Notes under the pieces: model-generated
The model's database searches: none
Seen by the model: the letters and a program-made list of their open reading frames with translations, nothing else
What the model was told of the DNA's origin: nothing
Assembly (NCBI GenBank): GCA_022826005.1
Contig: JAJDVT010000121.1
Location: forward strand, 1 to 64,000
DNA: 64,000 bases
Source of the DNA: Gemmatimonadota bacterium
Lineage (GTDB): Bacteria; Gemmatimonadota; Gemmatimonadetes; Longimicrobiales; Gaopeijiaceae
Direction: 5' to 3'
Program-made: the position numbers and the translations under genes
In this document: one piece after another, positions 39,331-48,252 of the stretch
How positions within the stretch are numbered: the stretch's first letter is position 1
Layout of the letters: each line of letters opens with the position of its first letter

Positions 39331-40685
39331 GCGGCGGTGCAAGGTGGTCCAGGATGGTCCCACTGCTCGTTGCGATGGCCTCCGCCAGCTGCGACGACAA
39401 CGCAGTCACCGCGCCGGGGGATGAGCCGCCGCCCGAGGAAAGGGTTGTCGAAGAAGCGGAATCGAGTCCGTTCCTGGACCCCGCCGATCTTCCGACCATC
39501 TACCTCGCGTCCGCCGACGGAGGCGTGTTCGTTGTGTATCAGGGATTCGACTACCCGTTCGATGCGTTCGAAGCAATGCTTGCGGACGGCTTCGACCCGG
39601 ACGCGGCCCGTGACGGCCTGGACGCGTGGACCAGAACCTTCACACTCCCCACCCACGAAGTCACCACCTGGAGCGACTTCGACCTCTGCACGGACTGCGA
39701 GCTCGAACTTGCCGAGCTTGTCCGCTTCGGGGAGGCCGAAGGCCCCGGAGCCATCGGGAGCGCTGCGCCGCGAGTCTCGTGGAACAGGCAGCTGGGCTAT
39801 CTGGTCGTCAGCTCCACCTTCCTGCAGGTCTTCGACGATCACGGCCGGTTCGTACGCCGGGTCGGGCGCCGGGGCGACGGCCCAGGCGAATTCAGCCGGG
39901 TGATCGATGCGCATGTCGTCGACGGCCGGCTCGTCGCCCTCGACCAGGCCGGCAGCACCTGGTCGATCTTCAGCCTGGCGGGCGAGTCCATCGAACGGCG
40001 CCCCTACGGATACGCTCCGGGTCCGTTCGTGCCCATCGGCGGCAGCCATGTGGTAGTGGTGAGCATGGACCGGTCGCCCGATGTCGCTGGCCTGCCCCTT
40101 CACCTCGCGGACATCGACAGCGGGGTGCCTTCGCTTCACTTCGGGTCCGGACCGGACCGGGACCGCAACCGGGACAACGGGCCGTATTCGGACAATGTCG
40201 CGGGAAGCGTGGCCAGCCGGCCGGGAACCGTCTGGTGGGGGACGGCGGACAGCCCGCGGGTTGAGGAGTGGTCCACCGAAGACGAACTGCTCCGGGTCGT
40301 CGACGGCGAACTGCCGTGGTTCCCCGAGGTCACGGCATCGAGCGACCCGGCCACCGAGCCCCCCTCCACCCTGCTGAGATCGATGGCGCTGGACGGTCGG
40401 GAGTACTTGTGGATGATGGTGCGCACAGCTGATCCGCGGTGGCGTGACGTCGAACTCGAACGCACTGCCGACGGCTACCGCATCCCCCCGGAGCGCAGAG
40501 CCGACTACATGGACACCCGCCTCGACATCTTCGACCTCGAGGAACGGCGGCACCTCGGCCGGTACGTCTGGGACTCCCCGTACGCCAGACTCATCGACCT
40601 CGGCGGCGAGCCCGCGGTCAGCATCGTCGAGTACACCCGGGAAGGGGTGCCGGAGGTGGTCGTCTACGAAATGGTCCGAAGATGA
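39327..40685 (+). CDS. Propeller lipoprotein with CxxC, tandem copy 2
   Basis: A 452-residue paralogue starting inside the preceding stop codon (ATGA). Lipoprotein signal VPLLVAMASASC; CxxC module WSDFDLCTDCELELAELVRF; signature GRRGDGPGEFSRV; ending IFDLEERRHLGRYVWDSPYA. From the CxxC onward it is very similar to copies 1 and 3, whereas the segment between the lipid anchor and CxxC differs in each copy (here LPTIYLASADGGVFVVYQGF), suggesting that this N-terminal region is the variable, specificity-determining part. Confidence 0.78.
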   Translation: MSGGARWSRMVPLLVAMASASCDDNAVTAPGDEPPPEERVVEEAESSPFLDPADLPTIYLASADGGVFVVYQGFDYPFDAFEAMLADGFDPDAARDGLDAWTRTFTLPTHEVTTWSDFDLCTDCELELAELVRFGEAEGPGAIGSAAPRVSWNRQLGYLVVSSTFLQVFDDHGRFVRRVGRRGDGPGEFSRVIDAHVVDGRLVALDQAGSTWSIFSLAGESIERRPYGYAPGPFVPIGGSHVVVVSMDRSPDVAGLPLHLADIDSGVPSLHFGSGPDRDRNRDNGPYSDNVAGSVASRPGTVWWGTADSPRVEEWSTEDELLRVVDGELPWFPEVTASSDPATEPPSTLLRSMALDGREYLWMMVRTADPRWRDVELERTADGYRIPPERRADYMDTRLDIFDLEERRHLGRYVWDSPYARLIDLGGEPAVSIVEYTREGVPEVVVYEMVRR

Positions 40686-42112
40686 TGGGCACGAGGAAAT
40701 GGCCATCCGCAACCGCGTTACTCGCTGCGATTGTCCCGCTCGGCGGATGTGACGAGACCTCCACAACTGCGCCTGCAGAGCCCCCGGAGAGAGTTCCCGT
40801 AGAGGAAGTCCCGGAAGCTGTGGTGTTGGGCGAGACGGATCTGGTCCTCTTGGACGAGGCCTTTCGGTACAACATCGAGCGCTTGCAACGGAGAATTCAG
40901 GAGTTGTACCTCGCAGCGTACCCTTCTTCCGACTTCCCTGCGCATCCGGAAACTGAAGATGACTTCCCCACTCGGCAGACGCACGAACTCACCAACTGGA
41001 GCAACTTCGCAATCTGCGCCGACTGTGAACTCCAGCTGACCGAAGTCGTTCGCTTCGGCGAGGCGGACGGCCACGGCGTCATCGATGGCATCGCTCCCAG
41101 GGTGTCGTGGAATGAAAAGCCGGGATACGTGGTCGTCGGCTCCACCTTCCTCCAGCTTTTCGACGACGACGGCCGGTTCGTGCGCAGGATCGGCCGGGAG
41201 GGCGACGGGCCGGGGGAATTCGGCCGTGTGATCGATGCACATGTCGTCGACGGCCGGCTCGTCGCACTCGACCAGGCCAGGCGCGCCTGGTCGATCTTCA
41301 ACCTGGCGGGCGAGTTCATCGAAGCGCGTCCCTACGGGTACCGGGCGGGTCCGTTCACGCCCGTCGGCGGCAGCCATGTGGTGGTGGTGGCCATGGACCC
41401 GTCGCCCGAGGCCGCGGGCCTGCCCTTCCACCTCGCACACATCGACAGCGGGGTGCCTTCGCGTCACTTCGGGTCCGGGCAAGGACGGGACCGCAACCGG
41501 GAGAACGGGCCGTATTCGGACAATCTCACGGGAAGCGTGGCCAGCCGGCCGGGAACCGTGTGGTGGGGCTCGGCGGGTAGCCCGCGGGTTGAGGAGTGGT
41601 CCGTTGACGACGAGTTGCTGCGCGTCGTCGACGGCGAACTCCCGTGGTTCCCCGAGGTCACGGAGTCGATAGACCCAACCACGGACCCGCCCTCCACCCT
41701 CCTGATGTCCATCGCGCTGGACGGTCGGGAGTACTTGTGGATGACGGTACGCACCGCCGATCCCGGGTGGCGGGAGGTTGAACTCGAACGCACCCCGGAA
41801 GGCTACCGCGTCCCCCCGGAGCGGAGAGGCGACTACATGGACACCCGCCTCGACATCTTCGACCTCGAGGAACGGCGCCACCTCGGCCGGTACGTCTGGG
41901 ACTCCCCGTACGCCAGACTCATCGACCTCGGCGGCGAGCCCGCGGTCAGCATCGTCGAATACGATGAGGAGATGGTGCCGCAGGTGGTGGTTTACCGGGT
42001 GGGTGGGAGTAGGACGCGCCAACCAATCGTCGGCTTGCGGTGTCATCAGATCAACGTGGAGTGTGGCACGACAAACGGGACCGCGTGGCTCTTTTCCGAA
42101 AAAGCGTCATGA
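40682..42112 (+). CDS. Propeller lipoprotein with CxxC, tandem copy 3
   Basis: A 476-residue paralogue, again ATGA-coupled. Lipoprotein signal TALLAAIVPLGGC; CxxC module WSNFAICADCELQLTEVV; signature GREGDGPGEFGRV. The conserved part ends at VVVYRVGG and is followed by about 36 unrelated residues (RTRQPIVGLRCHQ and onward) up to the stop, unlike copies 1 and 2. That extra tail is encoded immediately before the tandem 21-bp element copy 3, so the end of the gene may have been altered when that DNA arrived. Confidence 0.78.
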   Translation: MMGTRKWPSATALLAAIVPLGGCDETSTTAPAEPPERVPVEEVPEAVVLGETDLVLLDEAFRYNIERLQRRIQELYLAAYPSSDFPAHPETEDDFPTRQTHELTNWSNFAICADCELQLTEVVRFGEADGHGVIDGIAPRVSWNEKPGYVVVGSTFLQLFDDDGRFVRRIGREGDGPGEFGRVIDAHVVDGRLVALDQARRAWSIFNLAGEFIEARPYGYRAGPFTPVGGSHVVVVAMDPSPEAAGLPFHLAHIDSGVPSRHFGSGQGRDRNRENGPYSDNLTGSVASRPGTVWWGSAGSPRVEEWSVDDELLRVVDGELPWFPEVTESIDPTTDPPSTLLMSIALDGREYLWMTVRTADPGWREVELERTPEGYRVPPERRGDYMDTRLDIFDLEERRHLGRYVWDSPYARLIDLGGEPAVSIVEYDEEMVPQVVVYRVGGSRTRQPIVGLRCHQINVECGTTNGTAWLFSEKAS

Positions 42113-42144
42113 ATACATTACATAATGTCATGTCCTGTTTACAT
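42103..42144 (+). promoter_or_regulatory. Tandem 21-bp element, copy 3
   Basis: Units 42103-42123 and 42124-42144. Unit 1 contains GTCATG and ATTACAT; unit 2 reads AATGTCATG, six bases, TTACAT, the full consensus. The junction gives ACATT (42115-42119), four bases, AATGT (42124-42128). The element overlaps both the stop of the third tandem lipoprotein and the first codons of the next lipoprotein, so it is AT-rich DNA inside coding sequence. Confidence 0.6.
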
Positions 42145-43359
42145 TCCGCTATTCGCGCTTCGTCGACCCTTGCTGCTGCCTTCGTCACCAGCGGCCTCCT
42201 TCTCCTGGCCGCCTGCTCCGATGCCGCCCCTGTCGCCGAGCCACCCGTCATTGACCTCCCCCCGGCCGACCTGACGCTGCAAGGCCGTGACTTCTCGCGC
42301 GTGCGCTCCGTCGTCGAGCTCCCCGACGGCAGGGTTCTAATGACCGACGCGATCGAAAACTCGCTCTACGTCATCGACCTTCAAACCGGCGACGTGCGCA
42401 CCGAAGGACGCGCGGGAGAGGGGCCGGGAGAATACTGGCGCGTGGACCACCTCTATCCCCTCGGTGGAGATTCGACGCTGTTTGTCGGGGAACCTCCGCG
42501 GCTCCTCCTCCTGGTTGGCGACCGGATCGTGCAGGGCCTGGAGCCCGTCTATCCCCGGCTCGGCATGGGCCGCACCGGAGAGACGCCCTGGGGCGTCGAT
42601 CGGACCGGGCGCGTTCTGGGGGTCGCGGGATTCGCCTTCCAGCCGCGTTCCGGGTGGTCGCGCACGCACGCGGATTCGCTGTACATCCTGCTTTCCACAG
42701 GATCCGTCTTTGACACCGCGCCGAGCGAACCGGATACGATCGCCCGCGTGGGGGGACAGGGGCGGTGGGGACTCGCGCGCGTCTCCACGGTCGCGCAGAT
42801 GGGCGGACGGGAGGTGACGATGAATTCGACCCTGGTAAGCCCGCTCGCCAGCGAGGGACAGGGATGGCTCTTCGCTGACGGATGGGTCGCGCTGGCGCAC
42901 CCGGACCCCTACCGGGTCGATTGGATGAGTCCAAGCGGAGAATGGACCCGGGGCGATCCCCTTCCCGCCACGCGGCCGGAGGTGACGCGTGAGGAGCAGT
43001 GTCTGGCGATCAGCCGGCGGTCCGGTGCCGAGTGCGACCCGGACCTGTACGCGGGCTGGCCCAACCGGGTCCCGCCCTTCACGATGGTGGTCGATCAGGG
43101 ATGGAACACCCCCGGCGGGACGGCGCTTCACCCGGGTCCCCACGGCCTGCTGCTGATCCGGCGAACCCCGACGACCGCAGCGCTGGAGACGCGCTACGAC
43201 GTGGTCGACCGGAGCGGGACGCTGCGCGGGGCCATTCGGATGCCGGAGGGAGCCACCATCGTCGGCTTTGGAGTCGAGTCCCTCTATGTGGTGCAGAAGG
43301 ATGAAATGGACCTGTTGACCCTGAGCCGGCATCCGTGGCCGGCCGAACTGGGGGATTGA
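42109..43359 (+). CDS. 6-bladed propeller lipoprotein
   Basis: A 416-residue lipoprotein. ATG 42109 overlaps the stop of the gene before (ATGA), but this start lies within the 21-bp element; the true start could be a later codon before the hydrophobic AAAFVTSGLLLLAAC. Blade features: VRSVVELPDGRVLMTDAIENSLYVID and the signature GRAGEGPGEYWRV. No CxxC before the first blade, so it belongs to a different subgroup than the three tandem copies. Convergent with the MTHFR-family gene. Confidence 0.74.
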   Translation: MNTLHNVMSCLHSAIRASSTLAAAFVTSGLLLLAACSDAAPVAEPPVIDLPPADLTLQGRDFSRVRSVVELPDGRVLMTDAIENSLYVIDLQTGDVRTEGRAGEGPGEYWRVDHLYPLGGDSTLFVGEPPRLLLLVGDRIVQGLEPVYPRLGMGRTGETPWGVDRTGRVLGVAGFAFQPRSGWSRTHADSLYILLSTGSVFDTAPSEPDTIARVGGQGRWGLARVSTVAQMGGREVTMNSTLVSPLASEGQGWLFADGWVALAHPDPYRVDWMSPSGEWTRGDPLPATRPEVTREEQCLAISRRSGAECDPDLYAGWPNRVPPFTMVVDQGWNTPGGTALHPGPHGLLLIRRTPTTAALETRYDVVDRSGTLRGAIRMPEGATIVGFGVESLYVVQKDEMDLLTLSRHPWPAELGD

Positions 43360-43369
43360 GGGGCCGAGG

Positions 43370-44320
43370 TCACGTCCGGCCCTCCGCGCCCGGCAGCCCC
43401 GCCACCCTCCCCAGCCGCCGCGCCGCGTCCCGGCTGCGCAGGTTGCTCACGTAGACCTTGTCGGCCCCGGCCTCCGCAAGCCCGCGGACCGACCTCGCGC
43501 TGATTTCCTCCGCGCTCATCCCGGCCGCGAACTCCGCCGTGATCTCGCGGGCCGGAACCGGGAAGTAGCGGCCCAGATACTCGAGCGTGCGCGGATTGGC
43601 GCTCCGGTACAGGAACACCCCGTACACGACGGGGAGATCGACGCCCAGGCGGTCCAGCTCGGCGCGGAAGCGCTCCACGCGGCCGAGCGAGTGGTGCGAG
43701 ACGATCTGCGTGAGGACGAAGTCGGCGCTGAAGTCGTCCGCCGCGACGAAGCGGGCCTGCTCCACCGGGTCGCGGTGCGGGTTCGCCCACCCGCCGAGCG
43801 GGAAGCCGGGCTGGTCGCGGCGGAGAATCGCGCGGAGGTCCTTGCCGTGCGGGACGCAGCGCTCGGGCCCCACCGCGTGGTCGCCCCCGACGACGGCGAC
43901 TCCCGCCGTTCCCAGCGCGGCCGCCCTGCGCGCGAACATCCTGCAGTACTCGAGGGGATGCTTGCAGGTCAGGAAGGGGACCACGGTGCCGAAGTCGGAG
44001 CCGTCGCCGAGGTTCGCGGCGAGGTGGGCCAGGCTCTCCTCCTCCGCGTCGCCGGCCGCGTCGTCGGTGAGCAGCACGAAGGTGCCCTGCCTGGCGAAGC
44101 GCTGGACCGCGTGGTACATGTCGATCCAGAAATCCATGCTGCGGGTGGTGTCAAGGCCGAGGCGGGGCGGCCTGAGCTCGACGGCGGCCATGCGGCCGGG
44201 CCGGGCGAGGCGTGCAACGAGTTCGGAGCGCTTCGTCTCCTCCGGGGGCCAGGCATCCGTTCGGCCCGCCTCGGCAGACTGCCGTCCGGCCGGCTCCGGT
44301 TCGGGAACCCGGCGGGTCAT
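43370..44320 (-). CDS. MTHFR-family (methylenetetrahydrofolate reductase-like) protein
   Basis: A 316-residue single-domain protein of the flavin-dependent MTHFR superfamily. Seen: AAVELRPPRLGLD, LTDDAAGDAEEESLAHL, VPFLTCKHPLEYC, VVGGDHAVG, LGGWANPHRDPVEQ, LTQIVSHHS and RSANPRTLEYL. These match stand-alone MTHFR-like proteins rather than classical MetF. It may reduce methylene-THF or act in folate-linked C1 metabolism; the substrate cannot be decided from sequence. Its start overlaps the stop of the aminopeptidase P gene (ATGA). It is the second MTHFR-type gene in the window. Confidence 0.75.
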   Translation of the reverse strand: MTRRVPEPEPAGRQSAEAGRTDAWPPEETKRSELVARLARPGRMAAVELRPPRLGLDTTRSMDFWIDMYHAVQRFARQGTFVLLTDDAAGDAEEESLAHLAANLGDGSDFGTVVPFLTCKHPLEYCRMFARRAAALGTAGVAVVGGDHAVGPERCVPHGKDLRAILRRDQPGFPLGGWANPHRDPVEQARFVAADDFSADFVLTQIVSHHSLGRVERFRAELDRLGVDLPVVYGVFLYRSANPRTLEYLGRYFPVPAREITAEFAAGMSAEEISARSVRGLAEAGADKVYVSNLRSRDAARRLGRVAGLPGAEGRT

Positions 44321-45615
44321 CCTTCCACCCCAGTGTCCACCGGAAGCGCCTCCGTCAACACCTCCGTCCCCTCCTCCGTGATCAGCACGTCGTCCTCGAT
44401 CCGGATCCCGGTGCCTTCCAACTCCGGGACCCGCGGGCAGCTCCCCGGCGCGAAGTACAGCCCGGGCTCCACCGTGAAGACCATCCCCGGCTCCAACGGC
44501 ACCGGCCCGTCCCCGTCCCGGTAGAGTCCCGGATCGTGGGTGTCCAGTCCCAGCCAGTGCGATGTCTGATGGGGAAAGAAGGCTTCGTGGCGCTTCTCGG
44601 CGAGCACCTCCTCCGCAGGTCCTGCCACCACCCCCATCCCCACCAGCCCCTCCGCGATCGCCCGGCAAGCCTCGCCGTGCACCTCTTCCACCGTCCCGCC
44701 CGGCCTGCACGCCGCCATCGCCGCCCGGCGCGCCCGCCTCACCACCTCGTGCGCCTCGCCGCGGGCCCCGTCGACCTTGCCCGACGCCGGCACCGTCCGC
44801 GTGATGTCGGCCGCGTACCACCCGAATTCGGCGCCCGCATCGATCAGCACCAGGTCGTCGGGCACGATCCGCGCCCCGTTCGCCGAGTAGTGCAGCGTGC
44901 ACGCGTTCGCACCCGCGGCCACGATCGTCGCGAAGGCGGGGCCCCCTGCTCCCCTGCGCCGGAATCCGCTCTCCAGCGCGGCCTCCACCTCCCACTCGCC
45001 CACCCCCGCCCGCACCTCCGGCACCGCGTCCCGGAACGCCTCCACCGTGATCCGCGCGGCCTCCCTCAAGCGCGCGATCTCGGCCCCGTCCTTGCGCACC
45101 CGCATCCCGTCCAGCACGGCCCCCGGATCCGCCAGCAAATGCGCTCCGGCCCCCCTCCGCGCTCGCTGCACGCGCCCTCGCCGCAGAGCCTCCCGCACCA
45201 CGCCGTCACACCCGGCGGACGCCCCCAGGCGGTAGTGGATCGCATCGCCCCCGGCCAGCAGGCCCGGCCCCTTCTCGGCCAGCTCCCGCAAGGGATGCAC
45301 CACATCGGCGCCAAACCGCTCCTTCACCTCCTCAAGATCCGGTCGCGGCCCCGTCCACAGCTCCGCCTTCGCGTCGCGCTCGGGAACGAAGAGCATGAAC
45401 CGGTCCTCGTCCGCAAAGCCCCGCAGGACCGCCACGCAGTTCGGCGCCGCCCAGCCGGTCGCGTACAGGAGCTCCGAGTCGGGGCGATAGCGGTACTCCG
45501 AATCTCCACCCATGAACTGCAGCGGGGCGGCCGGAAGAACCATGGATCCGCTCCTGAGCCGGGTCAGGATGATGTCGCGCCGTTCTTGAAAGGGCAGCGG
45601 CGGCAGCTTGGTCAT
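44317..45615 (-). CDS. pepP: Xaa-Pro aminopeptidase (aminopeptidase P)
   Basis: A 432-residue M24 metallopeptidase that removes N-terminal residues preceding proline. The N-terminal creatinase-like domain (FQERRDIILTRLRSGSMVL, FMLFVPERD) is followed by the pita-bread domain with dinuclear metal ligands in LIDAGAEFGWYAADITRTVP, PHQTSHWLGLDTHD, VFTVEPGLYF and GTGIRIEDDVL. ATG 45615 has a G-rich sequence upstream. No signal peptide, so cytosolic. Probably transcribed with the S9 peptidase gene 125 bp upstream. Confidence 0.9.
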   Translation of the reverse strand: MTKLPPLPFQERRDIILTRLRSGSMVLPAAPLQFMGGDSEYRYRPDSELLYATGWAAPNCVAVLRGFADEDRFMLFVPERDAKAELWTGPRPDLEEVKERFGADVVHPLRELAEKGPGLLAGGDAIHYRLGASAGCDGVVREALRRGRVQRARRGAGAHLLADPGAVLDGMRVRKDGAEIARLREAARITVEAFRDAVPEVRAGVGEWEVEAALESGFRRRGAGGPAFATIVAAGANACTLHYSANGARIVPDDLVLIDAGAEFGWYAADITRTVPASGKVDGARGEAHEVVRRARRAAMAACRPGGTVEEVHGEACRAIAEGLVGMGVVAGPAEEVLAEKRHEAFFPHQTSHWLGLDTHDPGLYRDGDGPVPLEPGMVFTVEPGLYFAPGSCPRVPELEGTGIRIEDDVLITEEGTEVLTEALPVDTGVEG

Positions 45616-45739
45616 CTGCCCCCGGCCCCGGCGGTCCGCCCCCATCCAATCGAGCCCCCGGCTCCGGGACGGCCACGACGCGCGGACCTGCCCCGTGCTA
45701 CCGCCCGCCCGCCGCCCTGGCCCAGGGCTCCCGCATCCA

Positions 45740-47887
45740 CTACGGCGTACTCCGCGGCCGCTGATCGATCAGATAGTGTACGAACCAGCTGCGGATCCGT
45801 TCCAGCCGGTCCACCAGCAACCACGGCTCACCGGTCCGGGACAGGCCGTGCGAGGACCTGGGGTAGCGGACCAGTTCCACCGGCACCCCCAGCTTCATCA
45901 GCGACATGAACCACTGCTCCGCGTCGGCGACCGGGGTGCGGTAGTCCTGCTCGCTGTGGATGATCAGCGTCGGCGCGACCACGTTCTCGACGTAGCTGAT
46001 CGGCGACAGGCGGCGGTACAGATCGCGCTGCTCCCAGGGCGTCCCGTAGAACTCGTACTCGGTCAGCCGCTGGGCGTCCGATGTCCCCCACCAGCTCTCC
46101 CAGTTCGTAATCGAGCGCGAGGTTACGGCCGCGTGGAAGCGCTCGGGCTCCGTGGCGGTGAGCCAGTTGGTCATGAAGCCGCCGTAGCTGCCGCCGGCAA
46201 CGCCGAGCCGCGTCGGATCGATCTGTGGATACGCGGCGATGGCGGCGTCGACGCCGGAAAGGTAGTCCTCGCGGTCCACGATCCCCCACTCGCCGCGGGT
46301 CGCGTACTGGAAGTCGTGGCCGTACCCGGAGGAGCCGCGGGGGTTGGTGTAGAGGACGAAGAACCCCGCCGCGGAAAGGACGTGGAAGGTGGGAAAGAAG
46401 GTGTTGCCGTACGCCGAGTGCGGCCCGCCGTGGATCTTGAGGATCATCGGGTAGGAGCCCCCCTCGGCGAACCCGACCGGCTTCACGACCCACCCCTGCA
46501 CCTCGGTACCGTCGTCGGAGGTCCAGACCAGTTCTTCGGCGGGCATCATCGTCACCCGCGCGAGCCAGTCGTCGTTGAACCCGGTCACCTTCTGCTCGGT
46601 GGAGCCATCCGGCGAACCGAGATAGAGCTCCGCCGGCGTGACCGCGTCCGTGGCGGTGAAGGCCATCACGCTCCCGTCGACGGAGAACGAGAACGACGAA
46701 AGCCGCCGCGCCCCGTCCGTGACCTGCTCGACGGGCAGTCCCTCCTGCGCGCGGAAGAGGTGGCTGTCCCCTTCGATCCCGGCGGAAAAGACGACCGCGC
46801 CGCCATCCGCCGTCCAGCTCGGAGAGCCCGGCCGCAGATCCCAGTCGCCCGTCAGGTTGCGGGGCTCTCCGCGGAAGTGCCCGTCCGGCCCGAGTTCGGC
46901 CAGAAGCAGGTCCGTCTGGCTGCCGCGCGCGGGAGTGGAGAGGAAGGCGATCGTGCGACCGTCCGGCGACAGCGCCGGGGCGCTTTCCGTGCCCGGGTTG
47001 GAGGTCAGCCGCCGCACCGCCCCGCCCCGCGTGTCCACGGCCCAGATGTCGCCGGTGTTCTCGGAGTTGAGTTCGTCGTCCTCGCGGTCGTTCCCGGTGA
47101 AGAAGATCACCCGCCCGTCTTCGGACCACACCGGGGCGCCCGCATTGAAGGACAGTCGCGTGAGCTGCCGGGGCTCACCCCCATCCGCATCCGCGAGCAT
47201 GATCTGCCGTTTGTTCTGCGTCAGGTAGTGGGGCTGGAACGATAGGCTGCCGTCGCGCTTGTAGCGGAGCGAAGTGATCACCCGTCCATCGAAGCGCTCG
47301 GCGTCGAGGGTGCGGCTCACCGCGTCGGGAGCGATCCACCCCCTCCGCTCGGCCGGCCCGTCCCCCTCCTCCGGCTCATCGTCACCCTCGGGCGCCTTCA
47401 CGAAGGCGATCTGCGAGCCGTCCGGGGACCACACCGGCGGACCGTCCACCCCTTCGATGTGGAAGGCCTCCCCCGCCGGGCGGTCCATCCGCAGGAACCA
47501 GACCGGGTTGGGATCGCCGCTGCGGGTGGAGGTGAATGCGAGCAGCGAGCCGTCCGGGGACCAGCGCGGACCGCTCGACTCCTCGTTCGTGGCGGTCACC
47601 GGGAAGGCCTCCCCCGCTGGCCGCCCGCCCGAAAGCGGCTGCAGCCAGATCTCGCGGTGACGGCGGTTATCCGCTTCGACCACGGTCGTGACGGTGAAGG
47701 CCACATAGGCCCCGTTGGGCGCAACCGCAACCTCCCCGACGCCGACGAGCCGGTAGTAGTGTTGCGGCGTGTATCCGCCGTTCTGGGCACACACTCCGCC
47801 GGTGGTCCATCCGGTGACCGCCAGGACCATGCCCACGGCATACCCCAGCCTGCTAAACCGTCGCGGTGTCATGCCTTTCATTCCCAT
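45740..47887 (-). CDS. Secreted S9-family prolyl oligopeptidase / dipeptidyl peptidase
   Basis: A 715-residue serine peptidase. The N-terminus (SRLGYAVGMVLAVTGW, cleavage near VCAQ) is a signal peptide. Residues about 40-430 form a propeller with WSPDGSLLAFTSTRSGD and related repeats. The C-terminal alpha/beta hydrolase has ILKIHGGPHSAYG (oxyanion region), nucleophile Ser in GVAGGSYGGF (about residue 567), Asp in HSEQDYRTPV and His in RSSHGLSRTG. It releases di- or oligopeptides in the periplasm; the cytosolic aminopeptidase P next door could continue peptide breakdown. Starts at 47881 and 47872 are alternatives. Confidence 0.9.
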   Translation of the reverse strand: MGMKGMTPRRFSRLGYAVGMVLAVTGWTTGGVCAQNGGYTPQHYYRLVGVGEVAVAPNGAYVAFTVTTVVEADNRRHREIWLQPLSGGRPAGEAFPVTATNEESSGPRWSPDGSLLAFTSTRSGDPNPVWFLRMDRPAGEAFHIEGVDGPPVWSPDGSQIAFVKAPEGDDEPEEGDGPAERRGWIAPDAVSRTLDAERFDGRVITSLRYKRDGSLSFQPHYLTQNKRQIMLADADGGEPRQLTRLSFNAGAPVWSEDGRVIFFTGNDREDDELNSENTGDIWAVDTRGGAVRRLTSNPGTESAPALSPDGRTIAFLSTPARGSQTDLLLAELGPDGHFRGEPRNLTGDWDLRPGSPSWTADGGAVVFSAGIEGDSHLFRAQEGLPVEQVTDGARRLSSFSFSVDGSVMAFTATDAVTPAELYLGSPDGSTEQKVTGFNDDWLARVTMMPAEELVWTSDDGTEVQGWVVKPVGFAEGGSYPMILKIHGGPHSAYGNTFFPTFHVLSAAGFFVLYTNPRGSSGYGHDFQYATRGEWGIVDREDYLSGVDAAIAAYPQIDPTRLGVAGGSYGGFMTNWLTATEPERFHAAVTSRSITNWESWWGTSDAQRLTEYEFYGTPWEQRDLYRRLSPISYVENVVAPTLIIHSEQDYRTPVADAEQWFMSLMKLGVPVELVRYPRSSHGLSRTGEPWLLVDRLERIRSWFVHYLIDQRPRSTP

Positions 47888-48252
47888 CCGGCCGCAACCA
47901 TGAACGGACGGGAATCGGCCGGCGCCCGTCCGCTTGTGAGCCTCCTGTCCCGGCACCCGGCCGAGGCGGAGGCATGAACAGGGCAAGGTAAGGCAGGATG
48001 CCGAGGTTGCTCAAGTCGGGTGTCCGCGCACCGCCGCCGCGTTACCTTGGAGCGCGCAGACAAAACACCCGCGGCATTTGGAGCGACGATGCATCCGCCG
48101 TTGGGCCGCGCTGCCCGGCCGGCCGAAGTGTAATGTCAGCTTGGCAGAATGTAATGTTCTCTTTACTGTTCGTGCCCTCCGGGCGCCCCACCCGGCGCGC
48201 GCGTCCCTGCCGGCTCGCCACCTTGGTCCGCCCAAGTTCGTGGAGCATCAGG
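47888..48252. other. Divergent intergenic region with element copy 4
   Basis: About 365 bp between the S9 peptidase gene and the broken carboxypeptidase-like gene. Apart from the tandem 21-bp element at 48127-48168 I see no gene, RNA or clear promoter. Confidence 0.5.
48127..48168 (+). promoter_or_regulatory. Tandem 21-bp element, copy 4
   Basis: Units 48127-48147 and 48148-48168. Unit 2 reads AATGTAATG, six bases, TTACTG; unit 1 is degenerate (AGTGTAATG, then TTGGCAG). It is the weakest copy, but the spacing of exactly 21 and the AATGT and TTAC cores are kept. It lies about 85 bp upstream of the broken carboxypeptidase-like gene and the TonB-dependent receptor. Confidence 0.45.
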
